64,000 nucleotides of DNA, from NCBI GenBank assembly GCA_041920415.1, contig JBHGYD010000048.1:48142-112141 (forward strand). The letters are read 5' to 3'. The notes below the pieces were generated by a model. The model ran no database searches and was not told the DNA's origin. It saw nothing but the letters and a program-made list of their open reading frames with translations. Below, one piece after another: positions 34,908-43,284 of the stretch (positions are counted from its first letter, which is position 1; each line of letters begins with the position of its first letter). The DNA comes from JBHGYD01 sp041920415. GTDB lineage: Bacteria > Bacillota > Bacilli > Bacillales > Anoxybacillaceae. Position numbers and translations under genes: made by a program.

Positions 34908-37037
34908 TTAAGAAATTGGAAAAATAATATCCACCGTAGTTCCTTGACCTACTTCACTTTCGATTTTAATCCTTCCGCGGTGAGCTTCGATAATTTTATA
35001 ACTTACCATTAACCCTAAACCCGTTCCCTTTTCTTTCGTACTATAAAAAGGCTCTCCTAACTTGGCAATTCGGTCTTTAGGAATTCCACATCCTTGATCA
35101 ATAAAACGAATGACAAGATTATTTTCTTGCATCTTCGCTTGAATCTTCATCTCTCCACCGTTTGGCATCGCCTCAATGGCATTTTTAATAACATTAATGA
35201 ATACTTGTTTTAATTGATTTTCATCGCAATAAAGCAGCGGCAGGTCAGATTCAAATTCTGAAACGATTTGAACATTATTTAAAATCGCCTGTGCGTCAAA
35301 CAGAGCCATCACATCTTTCAAAAGAACAGAAACATCTTTCCGCTGAAAATTCATCACCTGTGGTTTTCCTAGCATTAAAAATTCATTCACAATGAGACTA
35401 ATTCGCTCCAATTCAGATTCGATGATTTCAAAATAGTGTTTATGTTTTTCGTTTCCTTCTTTTAGTAGATGAATAAACCCTTTGATAGAGGTCAATGGAT
35501 TTCGAATCTCATGGGCCACCCCTGCAGCCAGTTCCCCTACAACCGCAAGCTTTTCCGATTTCCGCAATAACTCTTCCGCTTGTTTGCGCTCTGTGATATC
35601 AGTGGAAACAAATAGGATTTGATCGGCTCCCTCGTTTGAAGAGAAAATCGGTAGTCTCACTGTTTCTACCCACCTAATCTTCCCTTCTTGATCCTTGAAC
35701 TCTTCTTCAAGAGCGCGTCGTTCCTTTACCTTGTCTATTTCTTCCCACACACTAACTAGATCAAACTCTATATGAAACGAAAAATCATCGATCTTTTTTC
35801 CAAGAAGATACTGCGTTTCTGTTCCTAAAAGCTTAGCAAATGATTCGTTTACAAGGGTAAATTTTCCTTCCCTGTCGATTGCATATATATAACTTGGATT
35901 CATATCGATAATTTTACGAAGAAATTCTTTCTGTTCTTTCAATTGTTCTTCTTTAAGCTGCAAATTCGCTTTTGACTGGCGAATATAATGAATCATTTCA
36001 TTAAAACGACTGGATAATTTTCCGATTTCCGTATTGTCAATTTTCTCGATCCGTTGATTATAATCTCCCTTCGCAACTTGATCCACGGCAAAATATAATC
36101 TACGGATCGGATGAATAAGTTGCCTTGCGTATAAAGCGGTCAAAATAGATAAAACAATAAAAGTAACAAGCGAGATCGTCCACAATGATTTTTGAAATGC
36201 TAAATATGGTTGATAAATTTCATCAATAGGTATTTGCGCTACAATTCCCCACTCTAAAATTGGGATATATTCAAACGAAGCAAGCATAGTAATACCCTTT
36301 GTATTCGTAACTTCTTGATACCCCGATTGCTTTTTCAATAACTTTCTTACAACAGGGTTTTTACTTACATCCTCCCCAATTCGTTCTTTTGACGGATGGG
36401 AGATAATTTTTCCGTTTCGATCGACAATAAACGTGTACCCGTTCTCCCCGATTTTAAAACTTTGAAATATGGATTGAAAAATTTCGTTATTTTCAATACG
36501 TAACGATAAATTAACGACCCGTTCGACTTCTTTACGATCGTTTAAAACGGGGACTGAAACAACAATCAAATATCGTCCTGTATCCGCGGAAATGACATCA
36601 CTTAAATAAATTTTTTTTGTTTTAAGTGCTTGCTGAAAATACTCACGCTTGCTTAAGTTATAATTTTTCAAATGTTTCAAATCATTTGGATAAAACCCTT
36701 GTACATATCCATTTGTATCTACAATCGTGCCACTATCAATATAAGGGGAAACGGCAACAATATTCTCAAGCCCCTTACAAAGTCGATGAAAATCATTCGA
36801 CTTAAAATTTTCATTCGATTGAACATACCTCTCAAGATTTTGAAGGTCTTTCGCAATGAGAGAAATTTGGTCTTTCATGCGCAAAACCGTTTTATCGGTA
36901 ATTTGCCGATATTGTTCCTTTGAAATTTCCGGCAATATGATACGTGATACAATAAACATTAAACCTAAAAGCGTACAGATAATCGCTAGATTAATCATAT
37001 AGATTTTCCAAAAGATTTGCGATTTAAACCATTTCAT
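34908..37037 (-). CDS. Orphan sensor histidine kinase (dCache-HAMP-PAS-HisKA-HATPase)
   Basis: A 709-residue membrane kinase. TM1 (about 10-30), an extracellular dCache sensor (35-270, with EYFQQALKTKKIYLSDVIS and GYTFIVDRNGKIISHP), TM2 near 285, HAMP (QLIHPIRRLYFAVDQVAKGD), PAS plus PAC (about 370-485), then the H-box GELAAGVAHEIRNPLTSIKG (around residue 505) and ATPase boxes FINVIKNAIEAMPNGGEM and KGTGLGLMVSYKIIEAHRG. The H-box is like sporulation kinases KinA-KinE that feed Spo0F. No response regulator is adjacent, consistent with a phosphorelay kinase. ATG 37037 has AAGGGG upstream. Confidence 0.88.
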   Translation of the reverse strand: MKWFKSQIFWKIYMINLAIICTLLGLMFIVSRIILPEISKEQYRQITDKTVLRMKDQISLIAKDLQNLERYVQSNENFKSNDFHRLCKGLENIVAVSPYIDSGTIVDTNGYVQGFYPNDLKHLKNYNLSKREYFQQALKTKKIYLSDVISADTGRYLIVVSVPVLNDRKEVERVVNLSLRIENNEIFQSIFQSFKIGENGYTFIVDRNGKIISHPSKERIGEDVSKNPVVRKLLKKQSGYQEVTNTKGITMLASFEYIPILEWGIVAQIPIDEIYQPYLAFQKSLWTISLVTFIVLSILTALYARQLIHPIRRLYFAVDQVAKGDYNQRIEKIDNTEIGKLSSRFNEMIHYIRQSKANLQLKEEQLKEQKEFLRKIIDMNPSYIYAIDREGKFTLVNESFAKLLGTETQYLLGKKIDDFSFHIEFDLVSVWEEIDKVKERRALEEEFKDQEGKIRWVETVRLPIFSSNEGADQILFVSTDITERKQAEELLRKSEKLAVVGELAAGVAHEIRNPLTSIKGFIHLLKEGNEKHKHYFEIIESELERISLIVNEFLMLGKPQVMNFQRKDVSVLLKDVMALFDAQAILNNVQIVSEFESDLPLLYCDENQLKQVFINVIKNAIEAMPNGGEMKIQAKMQENNLVIRFIDQGCGIPKDRIAKLGEPFYSTKEKGTGLGLMVSYKIIEAHRGRIKIESEVGQGTTVDIIFPIS

Positions 37038-37124
37038 CTTGTTACCCCTTAACTTATTCATAAATAACACACAGAAAAATGATATATAAAAGTTTGTGTA
37101 AAGAAAATTAGTAGACTAAAAGAA

Positions 37125-37293
37125 AAAGGCAGGGTATTCTCTGATTTGGCGAAAAATCTAAGAGAAAGGGGTACCCTACCTTATATAAGAGTATACCTAA
37201 CTTCGACTTCACAAATCAACTTTTCAGTCCGCTGTCACTTCCTGAATTTTTTCAAGCTCAAGCGTGACAAGTATTTGTTAAATGATGATATCA
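37125..37293. other. Intergenic with hairpin and possible transposase debris
   Basis: GGCAGGGTATTCTCTGATTT and AAATCTAAGAGAAAGGGGTA followed by CCCTACC form an imperfect long stem at 37128-37181. Beyond it a plus frame reads SIPNFDFTNQLFSPLSLPEF and then FQAQA before a stop, reminiscent of the N-terminus of an IS-encoded transposase. Family not recognised; low confidence. Confidence 0.3.
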
Positions 37294-38388
37294 TCATTCA
37301 TAAGGTCGATTTTGGTAAAAATAATTTGGCGTGACGATAGTATTGTCATAATTTTTATGGAAAATATGGGTGGTCGCTGGGGAAACAGGTGGTATCAGCC
37401 ATGTCCAGTCACCTGTCACATGACGGCACGCTTCATGTTCTTTTTGCTCAAATAGTTTAAACTGCTGCGCCGCGGTGTGGTGATCGACAATGCTGACGCC
37501 CGCTTTTTTATAAGAATATAAAACAGCGATGTTTAACTCGATTAACGCTTTATCTTTCCAGAGCGTCGCGTTCATGCTCATGTCTAACCCCATACAAGAA
37601 GCGATTTTCGGAAGCACATTGTATCGGTAATCATCGGCGAAATTTCGAGCGCCAATTTCGGTTTCCATATACCATCCATTAAATGGCGCAGCCGTATAGC
37701 GAATGCCGCCGATTTCCAGACTCATATCCGAAATGATGGGAACAGCATACCACTTTAACTGTAAATCCTTAAACCAAGGGAATTCAGGATGTTCAATCGG
37801 AACTTCTAAAATAATATCCTTTGGGATGTGAAACCACTTAGGTTCCTTTCCTTTCACTTGAATGACCAAAGGCAGAATGTCAAAATGGGTCCCTTCTCCT
37901 TTCCATCCCATCCGTTCACACGCTTTCGTGAAAGAAATGGAAGAAGAATCGCCGATAATCCCATGCTCTGTTTCATATCCCGCATAACGAAGTAGTTGGT
38001 GATTCCAAATCCGCACATTCTCCACGCCATTTTCAGCCGCTCTAAACACGGTAATTGCAGGTCGAATTTTCCCATCGTTCGTGGCAAATTCGATATGATG
38101 AAATAAACGTTGTGCGATCTCTTCTTCTTTCTCTAAATGCCTGGCATCAAATACGTGTAACGTCTGCCAAAACAAGCGACCAATGCAACGGTTGCTGTTG
38201 CGCCATGCCATTCTCGCTCCGTGTTCTAATTCCTCATATGTATGTCGATAAACGCCTGTGCGGTCAATCTCTTGTTTGATTTCTCGCAAACGGATCTCCA
38301 CTTCTGATTTACTTTTCTGAAGTTCTTGATAACACATTCGAATAAATCTCTCTGCTTCTTTCCACAACCGTTCCTTATTGCTCAACAT
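37294..38388 (-). CDS. nos: Bacterial nitric oxide synthase oxygenase
   Basis: A 364-residue oxygenase-only NOS that makes NO from arginine using heme and tetrahydrofolate or tetrahydrobiopterin, with electrons borrowed from cellular flavodoxin reductases. The heme-thiolate Cys68 lies in AWRNSNRCIGR, with FNGWYMETEIGARNFAD (substrate Glu) near 235, DWTWLIPPVSPATTHIFH near the C-terminus. No reductase domain is present, as in Bacillus. The start ATG 38388 has GAGGG four bases upstream, a tight spacing. In Bacillaceae NO from NOS protects against oxidative stress. Confidence 0.95.
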   Translation of the reverse strand: MLSNKERLWKEAERFIRMCYQELQKSKSEVEIRLREIKQEIDRTGVYRHTYEELEHGARMAWRNSNRCIGRLFWQTLHVFDARHLEKEEEIAQRLFHHIEFATNDGKIRPAITVFRAAENGVENVRIWNHQLLRYAGYETEHGIIGDSSSISFTKACERMGWKGEGTHFDILPLVIQVKGKEPKWFHIPKDIILEVPIEHPEFPWFKDLQLKWYAVPIISDMSLEIGGIRYTAAPFNGWYMETEIGARNFADDYRYNVLPKIASCMGLDMSMNATLWKDKALIELNIAVLYSYKKAGVSIVDHHTAAQQFKLFEQKEHEACRHVTGDWTWLIPPVSPATTHIFHKNYDNTIVTPNYFYQNRPYE

Positions 38389-38731
38389 AGGTCCCTCAAT
38401 TTCATTGTAGTTTTGTATACATGGTCGTTTCCCACCTTATATATTTTAACAAAAAAACAGACTCCTTGTCCGAATGCCTATTTTGTGATTTGTTTTTATA
38501 TAAATTTTAAAAAGTGTCCTGCTATCTCTGAAAAGGGCTCCAGTCTATTTTCATGTTGTGTTCATATTCATATGTCAAGAATTTAAGTTGAATTTATATA
38601 TCTACGGACGTACTAGAAATGAAGAGTATTTCCTGCTATCGATGACTACGAATCAATCATTCAATGTTGAATACCTTTGTATTCAAAGAACCATCCGCTC
38701 AATGCTATCTGCTACTCCGACTAAAAAATAT
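38389..38731. other. Intergenic between nos and the RDD gene, no feature seen
   Basis: About 340 AT-rich bases with no plausible gene or clear promoter pair. Apart from the terminator of the RDD gene at 38732-38770 I see nothing here. Confidence 0.5.
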
Positions 38732-38770
38732 GCCCGCCACCCCCGAACTCTCACTCGGTTGATGACGGGC
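38732..38770 (-). terminator. Terminator after the RDD gene
   Basis: On the minus strand GCCCGTCATC pairs with GGTGGCGGGC, followed by ATATTTTTTAG. Confidence 0.75.
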
Positions 38771-38775
38771 ACTTA

Positions 38776-39183
38776 TTAACTCGCCTTCTCCGTCGTCACG
38801 TACGTTCCTGCGATAAAATCGTGAATGGAACGTTTATCTTCACGCGCGGCTACCATAATCGCACTTATAATAAAGCCAAGACCAAGCGTAATTACGTAAA
38901 TAATGGAAGCGACAATCGAGCGTAAAAACATCGCGCCAAATCCTAGTTTTTCCCCGTTTACTTTCACAATGCGAATGCCGATGATTTTTTTCCCGACTGT
39001 ATAACCAGACCAGACAACAGGAACAAGCCAACAATATAAGATATTTACAAGAGATGTAAAAACGTCTGCTTCCCTCTCCCCCATAATCGAATAACTAATT
39101 ATCCCTAAAGGAATACCGATAATGATGCCATCTAAAATAGACGCAAGAAACCGTTTCCAAAATCCTGCTGGTTTTGTCACCAT
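38776..39183 (-). CDS. RDD-family membrane protein
   Basis: A 135-residue protein with three to four hydrophobic segments and the RDD signature GFWKRFLASILDGIIIGIPLG (R-x4-L-D) near the N-terminus, followed by YTVGKKIIGIRIVKVNGEKL and a second LRSIVASIIYVITLG segment. Some RDD proteins are ion antiporters; function here unknown. ATG 39183 has GGAGG eight bases upstream. Confidence 0.85.
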   Translation of the reverse strand: MVTKPAGFWKRFLASILDGIIIGIPLGIISYSIMGEREADVFTSLVNILYCWLVPVVWSGYTVGKKIIGIRIVKVNGEKLGFGAMFLRSIVASIIYVITLGLGFIISAIMVAAREDKRSIHDFIAGTYVTTEKAS

Positions 39184-39279
39184 GATGCATACCTCCACTT
39201 GAAGTCATTGAGCCCTTTCTATTAATGTATTTATTACCAATATCTCTGATTCATGGAAGAATCGTTTAATCCTATCATA

Positions 39280-39367
39280 TCTGTTTTTTCCTATATTCAC
39301 AATGGATCATTGTGGTCATCATACCTGTTCCTTCCGATATTAACAATGGACTCATCGTGGTTGGGCA
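39280..39367. repeat. Tandem ~43-bp imperfect repeat at the 3' end of the methyltransferase gene
   Basis: The unit CTGTT(T/C)(T/C)TTCC(T/G)ATATT is followed in both copies by (C/A)ACAATGGA and TCAT(T/C)GTGGT, at 39283-39322 and 39328-39366. The second copy contains the methyltransferase stop codon, so this looks like a duplicated gene end. Confidence 0.6.
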
Positions 39368-40398
39368 ACAATTCCATTGTGCACTTTAATAAAACCGTGC
39401 CGTAAAATCTCAAAACCACCTTCATAGACATACAATCCCATTTGCCGGATATCCATTAACTCACGGTAGGTGTGGTTCATAACATCAGCCATAATTTTGT
39501 AGAAAAGAAGCGATTTGAACTGATATCGAGGTGTGGTCATGATGGCGTAACCACCTGGTTTGAGGAATTTTCGGTGCCAGTCTAATACTTCGTGTTTATG
39601 TTCGTCAGGAAAATGTTCAAGCAACCCGACGCTAATGACAATATCAAACTCTTTACCAAATGATAAGTTGCGAATATCATCGACCATATAGTGGATGTTC
39701 ATTTGATCCTTATACCATACTTTTGGTTGTCCTGTTGCCGGATTTGTCCCTAAAAATGGATAACTTTCTGGAAATTGACCAAAGCGGTAGGTACGGCAAA
39801 ACTCGTCGTAGTCGACAAGAACAACCTCTCCACCTGGATACATCGCATATAGCTGCATCGCCTCATACCCTTCTGCCGCTCCTAAGAAAAGAATACGCGG
39901 TCGTTTCACATCGAGTCCTTCAAAAAGGGCGCGCTTTCCCCTTGGATCCCAAATCCCGTCCTCTATGCGGTGAGCATAGTTCCATAACGACAGACGTAAC
40001 GTTTCCCCTAACGCCTTTTTCACTTCATGTAATTGAAAGCGAGATAAATAGCGCCATAACTGTTGTTTTGCTTCGGACATCTCTTTCGGGACATCTTTGA
40101 CAAACCACTCATGAAACGAGCGATTGAAAAACTCCCACGACTTTTTCACGGACATGGGGCCGTGTTCTTGCTCCCATTCGCGTTTTACTTTCGCTACGGT
40201 TTTCACCTCATATGGCTTCCCAATTTCTTTCCACGTAAGTTGCGACCAATCGGATACAAGGTTAGCGTTAATAAACTTGTCTAAGTGCTCATTTATCGGA
40301 TCGCGCAAATCGACGCGATAGCTCGGCATTAACTCTGTTTTCCCAAAATCGTGTTCAGAATAAAGATAATGATCAGTTGTCGATGGAAGCACTTCCAT
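39352..40398 (-). CDS. SAM-dependent class I methyltransferase
   Basis: A 348-residue protein with an N-terminal helical extension (~1-165) and a Rossmann methyltransferase domain: RILFLGAAEGYEAMQLYAMY (motif I) near residue 170, EVVLVDYDEF (motif II), FDIVISVGLLEHFPDEHKHE (motif IV) near 252 and LKPGGYAIMTTPRYQ near 282. Substrate unknown. ATG 40398 has AAGGGGG upstream. It overlaps the end of the DUF962 gene by 26 bases, so the two are translationally linked. Confidence 0.82.
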   Translation of the reverse strand: MEVLPSTTDHYLYSEHDFGKTELMPSYRVDLRDPINEHLDKFINANLVSDWSQLTWKEIGKPYEVKTVAKVKREWEQEHGPMSVKKSWEFFNRSFHEWFVKDVPKEMSEAKQQLWRYLSRFQLHEVKKALGETLRLSLWNYAHRIEDGIWDPRGKRALFEGLDVKRPRILFLGAAEGYEAMQLYAMYPGGEVVLVDYDEFCRTYRFGQFPESYPFLGTNPATGQPKVWYKDQMNIHYMVDDIRNLSFGKEFDIVISVGLLEHFPDEHKHEVLDWHRKFLKPGGYAIMTTPRYQFKSLLFYKIMADVMNHTYRELMDIRQMGLYVYEGGFEILRHGFIKVHNGIVAQPR

Positions 40399-40723
40399 GA
40401 TGTTGCCCCCTTATCATATCCAATTCTCTTTGCAATTGCCCAAACAACATCAGTCGATACATACGGAAATCAGCGCGGAGCGACCAAAGTGGATGACCAA
40501 ACGTGGCCGGTTTGTTACCTTCGATGAAAAAGTGGCTAAACCATGCGAACGAGTAGGCAATAACTGGGGCCGCAAGCAACCACCAGAAGTTAAGCGTGAC
40601 AACCGCTAATATAAGAAAAACAAATACAAAACTCGTCCCGATGAAGTGCCAAATCCTTGTTGCCGGTTTACTATGTTGTGATAGATAAAACGGCCAAAAC
40701 TCCTCGTAATCTTTGAAATGCAT
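40373..40723 (-). CDS. DUF962/Mpo1-like membrane protein
   Basis: A 116-residue protein of the Mpo1/YGL010w family. Two or three hydrophobic segments (about 26-45, 47-65) and the conserved His motifs SQHSKPATRIWHFIGT (residues 15-30) and FSHFFIEGNKPATFGHPLWSL (62-82) are intact. Eukaryotic Mpo1 is an Fe2+-dependent 2-hydroxy fatty acid alpha-dioxygenase. In bacteria the role is not established. First gene of a two-gene unit with the methyltransferase. Confidence 0.85.
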   Translation of the reverse strand: MHFKDYEEFWPFYLSQHSKPATRIWHFIGTSFVFVFLILAVVTLNFWWLLAAPVIAYSFAWFSHFFIEGNKPATFGHPLWSLRADFRMYRLMLFGQLQRELDMIRGQHHGSASIDN

Positions 40724-40849
40724 TTATATCCCTCCAAAACTTCGAATTAAAGCGCTTTCATTTTATTATTCCATAATCAACCGCAAAACCCTTCCTTTCA
40801 TTATATTTTCCTCTCCCATTTACAGTACAGTAAGCGATTCTTATGATGA

Positions 40850-40890
40850 ACCTCTCCCACCTACACTTCGCTTAGAGGTGGGAGACTTCT
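40850..40890. repeat. Hairpin resembling an IS200/IS605-type end
   Basis: CCTCTCCCACCT and AGAGGTGGGAG flank ACACTTCGCTT at 40850-40884. Such GGTGGGAG imperfect hairpins followed by ACTTCTCGG occur at the ends of IS200/IS605-family elements in thermophilic bacilli. No transposase is nearby, so at most a solo end remains. Confidence 0.4.
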
Positions 40891-40969
40891 CGGGGAACAT
40901 GTTAAAAAGTTTATGACTTGCCATTTTCATCCCTCATTTTCATATAATGAAATACTGTTATTTCTAACA

Positions 40970-42193
40970 TCACTGACGCTCTCCTCGTTCACTCAGTTTG
41001 AGAGACACATCAATTGTTTTTCCATCACGTAAAAGTTCTATTTTAATTTGCTCTCCGACCTTTGTTTCCGTGTACAGATATTTTCTCAACGTACTAATGC
41101 TATCGATTTTTGTACCATTGATTGCTATCATCACATCTTTCGCTTGAAGTCCGGCTTCTGCCGCAGGAGAAGAAGGCTCCACCGCTGTAATAACGACCCC
41201 TTTCGTTACATCTTCGGACAAGTTTAACTGTTCGAGTCGAGTCGTTGTTGGAAAATCGCTTACATCTTGCAGTTCCACTCCAAGATACGGGCGCTTCACT
41301 TTTCCATATTGTAATAACTCTTCGACAATCGGCTTGACGTCTTGGCTTGGAATCGCAAATCCCAATCCTTCTACACCTTCCTCTGAAATTTTAAGGCTAT
41401 TAATGCCGACTACTTGTCCAGCACTATTGATAAGCGCTCCGCCACTGTTTCCCGGATTAATCGCCGCATCGGTTTGAATCACATTTAAATCCCACTCCCC
41501 TGCTGAAGTAGAAACAGAAATCGTTCGTTTTCCACTAACAATTCCTTCAGTAACCGTTCTTGATAAATCTAATCCTAATGGGTTTCCGATCGCTGCTACT
41601 TGTTCCCCAATCCGAAGTTTCGACGAATCTCCGAAGCTTGCTACTTTTTTTACATGTTGGCCGTTGATTTTTAATACCGCTAAATCGGTTAATGGATCAG
41701 CACCGACAATTTCTGCCGCCACTCTTTCTCCGTTCGCAAGGGATACTTCGACCTTATTAGCCCCTTCAATGACATGGTTATTTGTCACGATATAAGTATT
41801 TCTTCCATATTTTTCAAAAATAACCCCTGAACCTGTCCCCGCTTCTTGATCTTGAGAATGGCTTGAATAAGCATTTATTTGTTGCTGAATATTGACCACT
41901 CCCACGACTGCTTCTGTTACGCTCTCAATCGCATCGATCATACTGTTTGAAGTGCTTGAAGTTTGTTGAAGCGGTAACATGCTGGTAGTCGTGGCACTCT
42001 GTTCAACAATCGCCGCTTTCTTGTTTTCAACACTTTGAGTAGATGAAGTCATTCCATTAATCCCTAGAATAGGAGCTAAATAAAGGGTAGCGACACTTCC
42101 TAACATAGCTCCTGTGACCGATGCAGACAAAAATGAGAAAAATCCTCTCTTTTTCGGTGAATAGTTCGTATATTCATATTCCTGGACACTCAT
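40970..42193 (-). CDS. htrA: HtrA/DegP-type membrane-anchored serine protease
   Basis: A 407-residue quality-control protease. Cytoplasmic N-terminus, one membrane anchor (about 22-42), trypsin-like domain with catalytic His140 (IVTNNHVIEGA), Asp170 (DPLTDLAVLKI) and Ser250 (NPGNSGGALIN), and a C-terminal PDZ domain (about 295-395, EAGLQAKDVMIAINGTKIDS). ATG 42193 has AAAGGAG upstream. In Bacillus such genes are induced by CssRS or WalRK under secretion or heat stress; no such system is adjacent. Confidence 0.93.
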   Translation of the reverse strand: MSVQEYEYTNYSPKKRGFFSFLSASVTGAMLGSVATLYLAPILGINGMTSSTQSVENKKAAIVEQSATTTSMLPLQQTSSTSNSMIDAIESVTEAVVGVVNIQQQINAYSSHSQDQEAGTGSGVIFEKYGRNTYIVTNNHVIEGANKVEVSLANGERVAAEIVGADPLTDLAVLKINGQHVKKVASFGDSSKLRIGEQVAAIGNPLGLDLSRTVTEGIVSGKRTISVSTSAGEWDLNVIQTDAAINPGNSGGALINSAGQVVGINSLKISEEGVEGLGFAIPSQDVKPIVEELLQYGKVKRPYLGVELQDVSDFPTTTRLEQLNLSEDVTKGVVITAVEPSSPAAEAGLQAKDVMIAINGTKIDSISTLRKYLYTETKVGEQIKIELLRDGKTIDVSLKLSERGERQ

Positions 42194-42284
42194 CTTATCA
42201 CTCTCCTTTTTCCTTAGTTTCCCTTTCGCTGATTTCATTCTAAAAAAGAATGGTGAAAATATGATGAAAAGGAAATATAAATCA

Positions 42285-42390
42285 AAAAGCAGATTCCTTA
42301 TACGGAATCTGCTTCTTTTTTCTGAACAATCTGTGCCACAAACTCCACATGTGATGTGTTGACAATACGGTACAGGAGTGACATTCGTTC
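42285..42390 (-). repeat. Copy 1 of a ~105-bp att-like repeat (methyltransferase-end-like)
   Basis: Homologous to sequences at 57613-57720 and 62007-62116, all in the same orientation. On the minus strand it reads TSHVEFVAQIVQKKEADSV then stop. The stem AAGCAGATTCC/GGAATCTGCTT within it could also terminate transcription. The peptide resembles the C-terminal end (HVExV) of RlmD-type 23S rRNA uracil methyltransferases, a known integration hot spot in other firmicutes. Confidence 0.6.
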
Positions 42391-42429
42391 AAATAAAAAA
42401 GAAGGGGAAAACACCTTCCTTATATGACG

Positions 42430-42666
42430 CTACACTCTTTTGTTAAATAGCTTTGTTGCACCAAAAGCAATTCCCCCTGCTAACAAAGCGATAATGAGAG
42501 GTAAAATAATACTTGGACTTACAAACTCAACTTTTGATGGTAAAGATGAAATTTCATTCCATTCTACACGAGGGGTGTAATACATTGTAAGAAGCATACC
42601 TGAAAATACTTGAAGTATTGCAAAAGCTAAGACAAAACTTACTGAAAACATAAAGTATTTTTTCAA
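42430..42666 (-). CDS. Small membrane protein, unknown
   Basis: A 78-residue protein with two hydrophobic segments (about 5-28 and 50-70) linked by a polar extracytoplasmic loop (YYTPRVEWNEISSLPSK). TTG start at 42666 has GGAGG eight bases upstream. I do not recognise a family. It lies divergent to the rhodanese/CoA-disulfide reductase operon. Confidence 0.6.
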   Translation of the reverse strand: MKKYFMFSVSFVLAFAILQVFSGMLLTMYYTPRVEWNEISSLPSKVEFVSPSIILPLIIALLAGGIAFGATKLFNKRV

Positions 42667-42799
42667 ACTTAATCCCTCCCTTCTGTTATTAAGTACTACG
42701 ATTTTATCACCTTAAAGTTCCAGTACGTTCGTACTCTTCGATATTCAATTGCGACCTGATCCGTACGCTACTATGTATATGAAATAAATGTGAACATCA

Positions 42800-42844
42800 T
42801 TGACAAAAATAATAACAACCTTTAATATACCGTATAGGGTATAT
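42800..42844 (+). promoter_or_regulatory. Promoter with CsoR/CstR-like operator for the rhodanese operon
   Basis: TTGACA (42800-42805), a 17-base spacer and TAATAT (42823-42828) form a near-ideal SigA promoter. Over the -10 and start site lies ATATACC-GTATAG-GGTATAT (42825-42844), an inverted repeat of the A/T-flanked ACC...GGGTAT type bound by CsoR-family repressors including the persulfide sensor CstR. Confidence 0.7.
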
Positions 42845-42870
42845 GGTTAGGAGGGGAGCAATGCGAACAG

Positions 42871-43284
42871 ATGGGACTATTTTCTTTCACACTTGCAATA
42901 ATCGTCATTTATAGTTTGTACGTACGATATGTTCCTGTTTGCTGCATTCCCATGTTATCTTTGCAGCAAATAAAAAAGATGCAAGATGAAAAAGTTACAG
43001 TGATTGATTTACGTGATTATAATGACTCAAATGAGTTACCTATAGAAAATGCGATTTTGTTACCACTCGCCTATTTGAAGCGAAACTATCACAAACTTCC
43101 TTATAAAGAAGTTATCCTTATCGTTTCTGATCACATCACAAAAAATATGGGTGTTCGGAAGTTAAAACAATATGGCTTTAAAATAAAGGGAGTCTGCTAT
43201 ATAGGAAAACAAGAACAAGCGGCTCAAACCAAAATAAAAATGGCTTTAAAACTTTGCAATTCAAATAATGGAGGGGAATTGTAA
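42871..43284 (+). CDS. Membrane-anchored rhodanese-like protein lacking the catalytic cysteine
   Basis: A 137-residue protein with an N-terminal hydrophobic anchor (about 3-20) and one rhodanese fold (KVTVIDLRDYNDSNELPIEN; ILLPLAYLKRNYHKLP). The active-site loop that should read CxxGxR is IVSDHITKNMG, without Cys at the nucleophile position, so sulfur transfer is unlikely by the usual route. The Cys pair PVCCIP after the anchor is notable. ATG 42871 is about 14 bases from AGGAGGGG. Its stop overlaps the next ATG by one base. Confidence 0.75.
   Translation: MGLFSFTLAIIVIYSLYVRYVPVCCIPMLSLQQIKKMQDEKVTVIDLRDYNDSNELPIENAILLPLAYLKRNYHKLPYKEVILIVSDHITKNMGVRKLKQYGFKIKGVCYIGKQEQAAQTKIKMALKLCNSNNGGEL

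Noticed and set aside
37146..37334. Possible 62-residue plus-strand protein before nos
   Set aside because: It has no good ribosome binding site, runs into the nos 3' end on the opposite strand and is better read as debris.
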